The translations under genes and the position numbers were made by a program. From assembly GCA_964541525.1 (NCBI GenBank), contig CAZIQF010000029.1, positions 1 to 21,572 of the forward strand: a stretch of DNA of 21,572 bases, in the 5' to 3' direction. Position 1 is the first letter of the stretch, and each line of letters starts with the position of its first letter. Below, one piece after another: positions 5,723 to 13,822 of the stretch. The notes below the pieces were generated by a model. It did no database searches. It was given only the letters and a program-made list of their open reading frames with translations, and was not told the DNA's origin. This stretch comes from UBA1737 sp964541525 (GTDB lineage Bacteria; Bacillota_I; Bacilli_A; ML615J-28; CAG-313).

Positions 5723-7600
5723 TTATTGACGCTTTTTAAAAACTAGATATAATAAACTTGAAATACTTAATAGTTCAACTACTAGTGCACATTTTTTGCC
5801 ACATTTTTTATTGTTATTACTAGGCATTTCCCATTTAGCATATAGTTTTAAATTACCAAATGTAGTATCACTAATATGTGTTATTGCATCGCCAGTTAAT
5901 TCAGGATTATCATACCATCCGGCAAATGTATAGCCTTCTTTAGTTGGTATTGGTAATTCTAATTCATTAGTTGATGTGTAGGTTGTCCACTGATCACTAT
6001 TTTCAAGGAAACCATCATTTAGATTTAATTCTAATCGATATTCTTTAGTTGGAATTAGGGTGTATTCTTTTTCGAGAATACTACCATCTTTTTTGGTTAT
6101 TTTTAATTTAATTTGATAATTAAGATCATGATATACAGTGTTGATATTTAAATAAGTCATTTTTGATGTTGAAATAACTGATCTAAAGTCAACCGTATGT
6201 CCATCTAAAATTCTTGATGCTACAATATCAAAAACATTACCATATAATTCAGGATCCCAAGAGATTCTTACCGAATCATTTTCCTTATCTTGTTCTAATT
6301 TAATTGAATCTAAGATTTCTTGATCGGTCATTGGTGTAACTGTATCGTTTCGTTTTGATTTTAGAGTAACTGAATAAGCAGTCTCTTCACCATTTTTATC
6401 ATATAAAGTAATTTTTAAAGTTGAACCACGAACAGAAATTACATTTGCTGCAAAATTAATTGATTTGACTACTAAGCCAGAGCCATCAACTACTTGGTAT
6501 TGTTTATGACCAGTCGCTGGTCCAACTAAATAAGTAACACCCAAATCGTTATTTTGTTCTCCTTGATATGCAAGATCTTTTCTTAAATAAATATGTTCAT
6601 GCCCACTAAGACATAAGTCGACTTGATATTGTTCCCAAAGTGGCACCCATTCTTTTTGAATCCATGTGGCATCGTGATCATAGATACCAGCAGTAATACC
6701 GCCAGCATGAGTCCCAACGATGACCCATTTAGAAGTGTTATTCTTCATTACTTCTTCAAACCATGCTTTTTGTTCGGTAATATATTCACGATTAATCGTA
6801 TCAATCATTACAAATAAGATATCACCATAGTGAAAATAATACGAAGAGTTAAGCCTGTTTGTAGGACCATTTTTAGGATTATTGTAAAATTGATTATAGA
6901 AATATGGTGAAACATAAGAACCATCATTTGAATGATAATATTCATGATTTCCTGGAATGGTTGCTTGAACTAATTCTTTGAAACTGCTCATGTTATCATA
7001 TAGGTTTTGCCATTCAGATTCATATCCACCACGGTCAACTTGGTCACCAGTCATAACTACTAAATTCATATTACCGAATTGTTGATTAATTTTTTTCCAA
7101 ATGCTATCAACAGTTGGAGCTGTACTTGACATTGATGTTGATGCATGAATATCGGTTGCAAACAGAATATTGGCTGTTGCAGCACTAGAACTATGAGTTG
7201 TAAAAGTATAAACATCAGATGTTTCGCTACCTGCTTCAATCTTATAATAATATTGAGTACTAGGTTCTAAGTTATCTAAATTAACAGTACAGACATATCT
7301 AGCAGCAAATCCCGTTCTTTTATCATTATTAATTTGATCAGAACTCCATTCTGTAGCAGTTGCACGAACTGTTTTCGCATTTGAGAATGTTGGTGATGTA
7401 GCATAAACGACAGTTGATGCTTTAATATTACAGTGATAATTAATGCCAATGCTAGTCTCATTTTCACCAACACAAGTAGTAATGTAGTAAATATTTGAAC
7501 TTGCAGCATTAGTCTTAGTTTGACTGAAGCTGATGCAAATACCTAATGTTAAGATATTGATTGATACAATACTTAAAAATTTAATTAATTTATTATTCAT
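5723..7600 (-). CDS. Secreted purple-acid-phosphatase-like metallophosphoesterase
   Basis: This 625-residue protein starts with a signal peptide (residues 1 to about 32, cleavage near NAA-SS), then a fibronectin-III-like purple acid phosphatase N-terminal domain (about 36-137). The calcineurin-like phosphoesterase domain (about 143-365) carries the two-metal ligands: DIH 150-152, GDQVDR 185-190, GNHE 217-220, THAG 297-300 and GHEH 333-336. A beta-rich linker follows, then a Listeria-Bacteroides (InlB B-type) repeat (about 521-591, with the GYTFAGWY hallmark at 556-563 and YAKWE). The tail is a short hydrophobic segment after two cysteines (C600, C604) ending KKRQ; there is no LPXTG. It likely hydrolyses phosphomonoesters or nucleotides outside the cell while held at the envelope. 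AGGAGG precedes the ATG. It is alone on the minus strand, divergent from the DUF1189-like gene. Confidence 0.88.
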   Translation of the reverse strand: MNNKLIKFLSIVSINILTLGICISFSQTKTNAASSNIYYITTCVGENETSIGINYHCNIKASTVVYATSPTFSNAKTVRATATEWSSDQINNDKRTGFAARYVCTVNLDNLEPSTQYYYKIEAGSETSDVYTFTTHSSSAATANILFATDIHASTSMSSTAPTVDSIWKKINQQFGNMNLVVMTGDQVDRGGYESEWQNLYDNMSSFKELVQATIPGNHEYYHSNDGSYVSPYFYNQFYNNPKNGPTNRLNSSYYFHYGDILFVMIDTINREYITEQKAWFEEVMKNNTSKWVIVGTHAGGITAGIYDHDATWIQKEWVPLWEQYQVDLCLSGHEHIYLRKDLAYQGEQNNDLGVTYLVGPATGHKQYQVVDGSGLVVKSINFAANVISVRGSTLKITLYDKNGEETAYSVTLKSKRNDTVTPMTDQEILDSIKLEQDKENDSVRISWDPELYGNVFDIVASRILDGHTVDFRSVISTSKMTYLNINTVYHDLNYQIKLKITKKDGSILEKEYTLIPTKEYRLELNLNDGFLENSDQWTTYTSTNELELPIPTKEGYTFAGWYDNPELTGDAITHISDTTFGNLKLYAKWEMPSNNNKKCGKKCALVVELLSISSLLYLVFKKRQ

Positions 7601-7697
7601 TTTCGCCTCCTATTGGTAATAGTTTATCATATTTATTAAAAAAAATCTTCTTTATAGTAAAAACATTTTAAACTTAATATTCAATTAATCAAAAAAC

Positions 7698-7726
7698 TTT
7701 ATAATATATCTAAAATGTGTTATAAT
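7698..7726 (+). promoter_or_regulatory. Promoter of the DUF1189-like gene and leuS
   Basis: TTTATA (7698-7703), a 17-nt spacer and TATAAT (7721-7726) preceded by TGT (extended -10) lie 28 nt before the ATG. The -35 is a weak match. Confidence 0.65.
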
Positions 7727-7754
7727 AAACATAAGAAAGTAGGTATTTATTATC

Positions 7755-8756
7755 ATGTATAAAAAATTTAAAGATTGTCTTTTAGCTCCAAGAAATATTG
7801 CTGACTATATTGATGAACCGAAGAAAAAAACAATTGGTTATTTTTTAATCCTGTTATTTTTATATATATTACCTCTATTAGTAATTGTGTTATTTACATC
7901 AACTGTATCAAAAGATATTGCTGATAACTTTGTTGATGATTTTTATGGTACAAATGCATTACATTATCAAATTAAAGATCATACATTGGTTAGTATCGAT
8001 GATTATAATGATATTGAAATTGTTAAATCTAGCTTAAATGTTAATAATATTGATGTTTCAACTCTTTTTGTATTTGATATTTTAGGTAATTTTGATGCTA
8101 GTACTTTAGAAATGAAACCAGAAGTATCGCTATTATTGATTTTTTCTCATGAGAAGCTTACAATTAAGAGTGTGATTAGTGGGGAAAATACTAATAATAA
8201 CAATAATAATATGGAACAATTAGCAGTTATTAATAATCATAGTATTGTCTTATTTGAAGAAACATATGCTAAATTAAAGATTGGTGATATTGATTTTTCT
8301 CGAAATGTAAATAATAATGATTTTACTTTTAAGAGTCAAATCATATCTTTGATTGATTCCATTTATCAAAACATTAAAAATAAATTACTTTTTATTATTA
8401 TTCCAATTATTATTTTAGTTGGTGCTAGTAGTTATTTATTATCGGTACTATTTGTTTCAGTGCTTGAAAAATTAATTTATAGTTATTTGCGAATTTCATT
8501 TGGTAAGGTATTTAAAGCAGTATTATTATCATCAACACCATATGTTATATGTTGTGTCATTTCAACTTTTACTGGCTTTACCTTTTTAGAAATTATTGGT
8601 GATATATTAATGATTATTTATACAATTAAAGCCCTAACTGCATATAAAATTAAATATGGTGGAGGTATTAATATTCCTGCGTATATGATGGGTAATAATA
8701 TGAATCAAAGTGTAGATCAAGAAGAGGAGAAAGGAAGTGGTGATAATGAGTTATAA
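7755..8756 (+). CDS. DUF1189-like integral membrane protein
   Basis: The 333-residue protein starts with KKFKDCLLAPRNIADYIDEP, which resembles the N-terminus of DUF1189 proteins. It has one transmembrane helix near residues 27-49, an extracytoplasmic region of roughly 150 residues, then three or four hydrophobic helices from about 210 to 300, and an acidic cytoplasmic tail. That is the DUF1189 layout. The family's role is unknown; some members sit near maltodextrin genes, but there is no such context here. The last 11 nt overlap the leuS start, so translation is probably coupled, although no functional link to LeuRS is evident. Confidence 0.7.
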   Translation: MYKKFKDCLLAPRNIADYIDEPKKKTIGYFLILLFLYILPLLVIVLFTSTVSKDIADNFVDDFYGTNALHYQIKDHTLVSIDDYNDIEIVKSSLNVNNIDVSTLFVFDILGNFDASTLEMKPEVSLLLIFSHEKLTIKSVISGENTNNNNNNMEQLAVINNHSIVLFEETYAKLKIGDIDFSRNVNNNDFTFKSQIISLIDSIYQNIKNKLLFIIIPIIILVGASSYLLSVLFVSVLEKLIYSYLRISFGKVFKAVLLSSTPYVICCVISTFTGFTFLEIIGDILMIIYTIKALTAYKIKYGGGINIPAYMMGNNMNQSVDQEEEKGSGDNEL

Positions 8757-11142
8757 TCATCAAGAAGTAGAACAAAAGTGGCAACAATATTGGGAAAAGC
8801 ATCAAACATTTAAAACGGATATTTGGGATTTTTCTAAACCTAAATATTATGTTTTAGATATGTTCCCATATCCATCAGGACAAGGGCTTCATGTTGGACA
8901 TCCGGAAGGTTATACTGCCAGCGATATTATGGCAAGAATGCGAAGAATGCAAGGATATAATGTGCTTCATCCAATGGGATTTGATTCATTTGGTCTTCCT
9001 GCTGAACAATATGCAATTAAAACGGGAAATCATCCTGAAGGTTTTACTTTAAAAAATATTGAAACATTTACTAAACAATTAAAAATGCTTGGTTTTTCTT
9101 TTGACTGGAGTAAACAAATTTCTACTTGTGATCCTAAATTTTATAAATGGACACAATGGATTTTTAAGCAGTTGTTAGAAGCTGGTCTTGCTAAATTAAT
9201 TGATATGCCAGTTAACTGGTGTGAAGAATTAGGAACTGTTCTTGCGAATGATGAAGTTATTGATGGTAAGTCAGAACGTGGTGGATATCCGGTTGTTAGA
9301 AAAAATATGAAGCAATGGGTATTAGATATTCCTAAGTATGCTGAAAGATTATTAGCTGGTTTAGATACAATTGATTGGCCGGAATCGACAAAAGAAATTC
9401 AACGCAATTGGATTGGAAAATCGGTAGGTGCGCATGTCAAATTTAAAGTTAATAATACTGATGAAGAATTTATCGTATTTACAACTCGACCTGATACATT
9501 ATTTGGTGCGACATATTGTGTTTTATCACCTGAACATCCTCTTGTTCAAAGAATTACAAGTCCTGAAAATAGGGCATCGGTTGATGAATATATTAAACTT
9601 GCTGCATCTAAATCTGACTTAGAGAGAACCGAACTTAATAAAGATAAAACTGGTGTTCCAACTGGTGCTTATGCCATTAATCCCGTTAATAATAAGTTAA
9701 TTCCAATTTGGATTTCGGATTATGTTCTTGCAACTTATGGTACTGGTGCAATTATGGCAGTACCAGCACATGATGAACGAGATTATGCTTTTGCTAGAAA
9801 GTTTAATTTACCAATTATTCCCGTATTAGAAGGTGGAGATATTGAAAATGAAGCTTTTGTTGGTGATGGTAAGCATATTAATTCGGGCTTTTTAGATGGA
9901 CTTAACAAAGAAAATGCAATTAATAAAATGATTGAATTTTTGAAAGAAAATAATCTAGGTGAAAAGCAAATCAATTATAAAATGCGTGAATGGGTATTTG
10001 CACGTCAACGTTATTGGGGTGAACCAATTCCAGTAATCTTTGTTGGTGATGAAATTGTTCCGTTAAGTGATGAAGAATTACCACTAGTATTACCACTTGT
10101 TGATGATTATGGTCGTAGTCAAGATGGTTTATCACCACTTGCAAAAGCTACTTCATGGGTTAATACTACCTATAATGGTGTACCTGCTACACGCGAAACA
10201 TCAACAATGCCAGGATCTGCTGGGTCTAGTTGGTATTATTTAAGATATATTGATCCTAATAATGAAAAAGTATTTGCTGATCAACGGTTGTTAAAACATT
10301 GGATGCCAGTTGATTTATATATTGGTGGAGCAGAACATGCCGTAGGTCACTTGTTATATTCACGTTTTTGGAATAAATTTTTATATGATCAAGGATTATC
10401 ACCAGTTGAAGAACCATTTCAAAAACTATATCATCAAGGAATGATTTTAGGTGAAAACGGGGAAAAGATGTCTAAATCTAAAGGCAATGTTGTTAATCCT
10501 GATGATGTCATTAGAGAATTTGGTACTGATTCATTACGTTTATTTGAAATGTTTATGGGGCCACTAAAAGATGAAAAACCTTGGTCACAAGCAGGGCTAC
10601 AAGCTGCCAGAAAGTTTATTGATCGTACTTATCGTTTAGTAACTAATCAATCACAAGCTAAAGTAGTTAATGAAGATACACCTAATTTAACAAAGTCATA
10701 TCATAAGACTGTAAAAAAAGTTACTAATGATTATGAGAATATGTCATTTAATACGGCGATTGCTCAAATGATGATTTTTGTTAATGATTGTTATAAAGAA
10801 CAAGTGGTATCAAAAACTTACTTAGAAGGTTTAGTCAAATTACTTTCACCAATTTGTCCACATGTTTGTGAAGAAATGTGGGAAATCTTAGGTCATAATG
10901 ATACGATTGCATATGAAGTTTGGCCAACATATGAAGAAGCATTATGTGTCGATGATTTAATTACAATTGTAATTCAAGTAAATGGTAAGATTCGAGATAA
11001 GATTGAAGTTGGTGCTGATTTACCAAAAGAAGAAGTGGAAAAATTGGCTTTAGCTACACCAAAGATTGTTAACTTATTAGAAGGTAAAACACCGCGTAAA
11101 GTTATTGTTGTGCCTAAGAAATTAGTTAGTATTGTTCTATAG
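8746..11142 (+). CDS. leuS: Leucyl-tRNA synthetase
   Basis: LeuRS charges tRNA-Leu with leucine and hydrolyses mischarged products in its editing domain. The 798 residues show the class I signature HVGH (49-52) in PYPSGQGLHVGHPEGY, the KMSKS loop (574-578), the CP1 editing domain with TTRPDTLFGATY and YGTGAIMAVPAHDERD, an MPGSAGSSWYYLRY segment, and a C-terminal domain ending in the IQVNGKIRDKIEV stretch. Length is typical for bacterial LeuRS. I chose ATG 8746 (MSYNHQEVEQKWQQYW) over a GTG 9 nt upstream because it matches the family N-terminus. It overlaps the preceding gene by 11 nt. Its 20 Trp codons are all TGG, which bears on the prfB UGA. Confidence 0.97.
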   Translation: MSYNHQEVEQKWQQYWEKHQTFKTDIWDFSKPKYYVLDMFPYPSGQGLHVGHPEGYTASDIMARMRRMQGYNVLHPMGFDSFGLPAEQYAIKTGNHPEGFTLKNIETFTKQLKMLGFSFDWSKQISTCDPKFYKWTQWIFKQLLEAGLAKLIDMPVNWCEELGTVLANDEVIDGKSERGGYPVVRKNMKQWVLDIPKYAERLLAGLDTIDWPESTKEIQRNWIGKSVGAHVKFKVNNTDEEFIVFTTRPDTLFGATYCVLSPEHPLVQRITSPENRASVDEYIKLAASKSDLERTELNKDKTGVPTGAYAINPVNNKLIPIWISDYVLATYGTGAIMAVPAHDERDYAFARKFNLPIIPVLEGGDIENEAFVGDGKHINSGFLDGLNKENAINKMIEFLKENNLGEKQINYKMREWVFARQRYWGEPIPVIFVGDEIVPLSDEELPLVLPLVDDYGRSQDGLSPLAKATSWVNTTYNGVPATRETSTMPGSAGSSWYYLRYIDPNNEKVFADQRLLKHWMPVDLYIGGAEHAVGHLLYSRFWNKFLYDQGLSPVEEPFQKLYHQGMILGENGEKMSKSKGNVVNPDDVIREFGTDSLRLFEMFMGPLKDEKPWSQAGLQAARKFIDRTYRLVTNQSQAKVVNEDTPNLTKSYHKTVKKVTNDYENMSFNTAIAQMMIFVNDCYKEQVVSKTYLEGLVKLLSPICPHVCEEMWEILGHNDTIAYEVWPTYEEALCVDDLITIVIQVNGKIRDKIEVGADLPKEEVEKLALATPKIVNLLEGKTPRKVIVVPKKLVSIVL

Positions 11143-11162
11143 TTAATTTAAAATAAAAATTA

Positions 11163-11210
11163 ATCTCTAAAATTGATAGTTATTTGACTATTTGTTTTAG
11201 AGATATTTTT
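11163..11210 (+). terminator. Terminator after leuS
   Basis: ATCTCTAAAA (11163-11172) pairs perfectly with TTTTAGAGAT (11195-11204). An inner ATAGT/ACTAT stem extends it, and ATTTTT follows. Confidence 0.8.
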
Positions 11211-11287
11211 AAAATAATGAGGTTTTTGTCGAACACTTTTTTATTAAACTTTGAGCGATTAATTAATTTATTTGTTAAAATATCACT

Positions 11288-11551
11288 ATGAATAAAATTA
11301 TTAATCAAATTAGAAAAATTTTAAAAATTGAAATGGAATCGGAACTTTTAATTAATAGTTTTCAAATCGGTTACCAAACTTTTATTGTTTGTGAGTTAAA
11401 TCATTCTAATGAAGTAATTAAAAATCAGTTGATTTCTAAACTTTTGATTAGTAATCTCAATGTGTTTTGGTTTAGGAGTTATTTTGAATTTGAGACGTGT
11501 TTTGATTTATTAAAGGTTGATGAATTAGTTAGTTTTATTATAATTGGATAA
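11288..11551 (+). CDS. Hypothetical 87-residue protein, doubtful
   Basis: This small ORF between leuS and hpf encodes an Ile/Leu/Asn-rich protein with no motif I recognise, no clear membrane helix and no signal peptide. There is no Shine-Dalgarno before the ATG. A -10-like TAAAAT (11276-11281) lies only 7 nt upstream, so if translated the message could be nearly leaderless. An 87-codon open frame in sequence this A/T-rich, where stops should be frequent, argues mildly for coding. It could also be a decayed gene. No function is proposed. Confidence 0.35.
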   Translation: MNKIINQIRKILKIEMESELLINSFQIGYQTFIVCELNHSNEVIKNQLISKLLISNLNVFWFRSYFEFETCFDLLKVDELVSFIIIG

Positions 11552-11566
11552 AAATTAAATAAATGC

Positions 11567-11595
11567 TTTACAAACAAAAATTGGTATGATAAAAT
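11567..11595 (+). promoter_or_regulatory. Promoter of hpf
   Basis: TTTACA (11567-11572), a 17-nt spacer and TAAAAT (11590-11595), preceded by TGA to give an extended -10, lie 55 nt before the hpf ATG. Confidence 0.7.
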
Positions 11596-11602
11596 ATATA
11601 TG

Positions 11603-11625
11603 TAAGAAGAAACCATAACTTCTTA
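11603..11625 (+). promoter_or_regulatory. 5' UTR hairpin before hpf
   Basis: TAAGAAG (11603-11609) pairs with CTTCTTA (11619-11625) around a 9-nt loop, near the expected 5' end of the hpf message. No T run follows, so it is not a terminator. Conserved hairpins have been described before raiA/hpf genes; whether this belongs to that class is untested. It may stabilise the message or mediate control. Confidence 0.45.
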
Positions 11626-11650
11626 TCAAAATTTAAAAGGAGGCTTTCTT

Positions 11651-12193
11651 ATGAAAATTATTATTAGAACTAAAGGATCTGTAAAAATGAGTGATGCGGT
11701 AAGAGAACACATCAACAAACAGGTGATGGAACTTGACAAATTATTTAATGAAAGCGAACATGTTAACGTCAATGTTTTATGTGATGAAACGAATGATAAA
11801 GTTAAAACAGAGATTACAATTGTTTTAAAACATGTTATTTTACGTGCTGAATGCAAAGGTGATACGCTATATTCGGCCATTAATCAAGCCGTTGATAAAA
11901 TTGAACAACAACTAATTCGTTATAAGAAAAAAGTTAACGCAATGATTAAAAAGCGCGATGGGATTAGCCAATACTTCGTCGAAAAAGTAAATGAAGCAGT
12001 GGTTGAAGAAAAACCAGAAGTGGTTAAAGTTAAAAAGATTGATGTGATGGAAATGAGTGTTGATGAAGCTATTACGCAATTGGAGTTATTAAATCATCAA
12101 TTCTATATGTTTAAAAATGAAGAAACCCATACTATATCGGTTGTATATAAACGTAATAGTGGTGGATATGGTATTTTGGAATCACTAGAATAA
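11651..12193 (+). CDS. hpf: Long-form ribosome hibernation promoting factor
   Basis: Long HPF pairs 70S ribosomes into inactive 100S dimers in stationary phase or stress. The 180-residue protein has the N-terminal S30AE domain (about residues 1-95: MKIIIRTKGSVKMSDAVREH, then LRAECKGDTLYSAINQAVDKIEQQLIRYKKK). After a linker comes the C-terminal homodimerisation domain (about 125-178: VMEMSVDEAITQLELLNHQF, the NEETHTISVVYKRNSGGYGIL segment). Both domains and the length fit the long form of Firmicutes. An AGGAGG site precedes the ATG. It is monocistronic, with its own promoter, leader hairpin and terminator. Confidence 0.95.
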   Translation: MKIIIRTKGSVKMSDAVREHINKQVMELDKLFNESEHVNVNVLCDETNDKVKTEITIVLKHVILRAECKGDTLYSAINQAVDKIEQQLIRYKKKVNAMIKKRDGISQYFVEKVNEAVVEEKPEVVKVKKIDVMEMSVDEAITQLELLNHQFYMFKNEETHTISVVYKRNSGGYGILESLE

Positions 12194-12201
12194 TAATATT
12201 G

Positions 12202-12229
12202 GAACTCATCTGATGATGGGTTCTTTTTT
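12202..12229 (+). terminator. Terminator after hpf
   Basis: GAACTCATC pairs with GATGGGTTC (9 bp, one G-U) around TGAT, followed by TTTTTT. Confidence 0.85.
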
Positions 12230-12379
12230 ATTTATATGGAAGGTTCATTGTTCTTGAGGAATATAGGTCAAATGGTACCAATAAGATAATGCTTCTTATA
12301 AAACTAGGGTGTAATTTCCAAGATAATTTTTAAAAATTATTTTGTTCATTGCTAAAAAATGTTATTATTTTAGTAAATA

Positions 12380-12388
12380 TGGTAAAAT
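12380..12388 (+). promoter_or_regulatory. Possible extended -10 promoter before the HAD-queH pair
   Basis: TGGTAAAAT matches the extended -10 pattern used by other promoters in the window and lies 45 nt before the HAD ATG. No -35 at 16-18 nt spacing is evident, so this is tentative. Confidence 0.4.
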
Positions 12389-12432
12389 ATGAATAAAAGC
12401 AGTAAAAATAAAAGCAAAATAAGAGGGATAAA

Positions 12433-13140
12433 ATGAAATTACCAAAAATAATGATTTTTGATGTCGGTGGAACACTGATTAATGGAAGTAGATTTGAAAA
12501 TGTAGATTTAGGATATAAATATCTCTATGATGAAGTTCTTGATGTTAAAGAATCATATCAAGATTATACTAATTTTATTAATGAATTAATCAAAATTATA
12601 CCCGAACGTGAAAAGGGAAGTTTAGAATTTTCTTTTCGTAGTTTATTTAATTATCTATCGCTAGTATATGGTCTTAAAACTGATTTGGGTTATGAACAAA
12701 TTGAAGAAATGTTTATTAGTAAATTTTATCAATATGAAATGATTGATCATGTTAAAACATTATTGGATTATTTAAAAAATCAAGGTGTTAGAATGGCGGT
12801 TTTTAGTAATAGTATGTATTCAAGTTGTCAAATAAAAAGAGAACTTGCAAGTGTTGGTATTTTAACTTATTTTGAAAGTGTTGTTTCTTCCGCTGATTAT
12901 TTAGTTAGAAAACCTTCTAGACATGTGTTTACATTGTATTTAAAAAAGTATGGTATAATGGGGTATAAAAGTGATACAATTGGTTATATTGGTAATATGT
13001 TTAAATATGATATTGAACCAGTATTGCCGTTAAAGATGGTATCAATTTTAAAAAGTGATCATTTTGAACAACATAATGATTATTTAGAAATTAGTAATTA
13101 TTTAGAATTAATTGAGGAGTTTAAGCGTGATGAAGAATGA
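12433..13140 (+). CDS. HAD-like hydrolase with altered catalytic motifs
   Basis: The 235-residue protein has a HAD layout. Motif I is FDVGGTLI (D10), so the usual second Asp of DxD is Gly12. Motif II is VFSNS (about 122-126), motif III a Lys in RKPSRHVF, and motif IV reads IGNMFKYD where GDxxxxD is typical. A helical cap lies at about residues 20-105. DxGGT and GN variants occur in some HAD subgroups, so reduced or different activity is possible rather than certain. The substrate cannot be read. It ends in TGA, the only TGA stop in the window, and overlaps queH by 11 nt. If UGA were read as Trp it would gain five residues and end at TAA 13153-13155. GAGGGA precedes the ATG. Confidence 0.8.
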   Translation: MKLPKIMIFDVGGTLINGSRFENVDLGYKYLYDEVLDVKESYQDYTNFINELIKIIPEREKGSLEFSFRSLFNYLSLVYGLKTDLGYEQIEEMFISKFYQYEMIDHVKTLLDYLKNQGVRMAVFSNSMYSSCQIKRELASVGILTYFESVVSSADYLVRKPSRHVFTLYLKKYGIMGYKSDTIGYIGNMFKYDIEPVLPLKMVSILKSDHFEQHNDYLEISNYLELIEEFKRDEE

Positions 13141-13744
13141 GTATTTAGAGTTTAAAAACCTTTTAGAAAGTCTTAAAGCAAGTGAAAAGAAACCAACGCT
13201 ATTACTTCATGCTTGTTGTGGTCCTTGTAGTACTTCAGTGATAAATTTATTAAAAACATATTTTGATATCACTCTATATTATTATAATCCTAACATTTAT
13301 CCGCTTGATGAATATTTAAAAAGGGAAGAGGAATTAAGAAAATTAATTAATATTATTGGTAGTGATGTTAAAATGATTGTTGAGAATTATGATCATCAAG
13401 AGTATCTAAATAGTATAGCTGGTTATGAACATCTTGGGGAAAGAACTATGAGATGTTATAAATGTTATGAATTTCGGATTAAGAGGTTAAGTAAAGTTGC
13501 AAGCAATAATGGGTTTGATTATTATACAACGGTAATGAGTGTTAGTCCTTATAAGGATAGTAATTGGATTAATGAATTAGGAGTAAAATATCAAGAATCC
13601 TCGATCTTTCTTTATTCTAATTTTAAGAAAGAAAATGGATATGCTGAATCAATTAGGCTTTCGAAAGCATACGATTTATATCGACAAGATTACTGTGGAT
13701 GTGAGTTTTCATTTAATGAACATCGGGAAAAAATTAACAAGTAA
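13130..13744 (+). CDS. queH: Epoxyqueuosine reductase QueH
   Basis: QueH performs the last step of queuosine tRNA modification, reducing epoxyqueuosine to queuosine, as a metal-dependent alternative to QueG. The 204-residue protein carries the hallmark cysteines: HACCGPCS near the N-terminus (C29, C30, C33), RCYKCYEFRI in the middle and DYCGCEFS near the C-terminus. These fit the Fe-S cluster/iron sites known for the family. I chose ATG 13130, which follows GAGGAG by 10 nt and overlaps the HAD stop, rather than a TTG 18 nt upstream. No other queuosine genes are in the window. Confidence 0.92.
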   Translation: MKNEYLEFKNLLESLKASEKKPTLLLHACCGPCSTSVINLLKTYFDITLYYYNPNIYPLDEYLKREEELRKLINIIGSDVKMIVENYDHQEYLNSIAGYEHLGERTMRCYKCYEFRIKRLSKVASNNGFDYYTTVMSVSPYKDSNWINELGVKYQESSIFLYSNFKKENGYAESIRLSKAYDLYRQDYCGCEFSFNEHREKINK

Positions 13745-13766
13745 AAAAAGTAAAAAATGGTATTAC

Positions 13767-13795
13767 TTGAAAAAAAGTTTAAGATATGGTATGAT
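13767..13795 (+). promoter_or_regulatory. Promoter of secA
   Basis: TTGAAA (13767-13772), a 17-nt spacer and TATGAT (13790-13795), preceded by TGG (extended -10), lie 27 nt before the secA ATG. Confidence 0.75.
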
Positions 13796-13822
13796 ATATA
13801 AGAATTAAAATGAGGTGATGTA

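Noticed and set aside
7276..7509. Second minus-strand ORF inside the phosphoesterase gene
   Set aside because: It is an out-of-frame shadow of the N-terminal domain, without a ribosome site.
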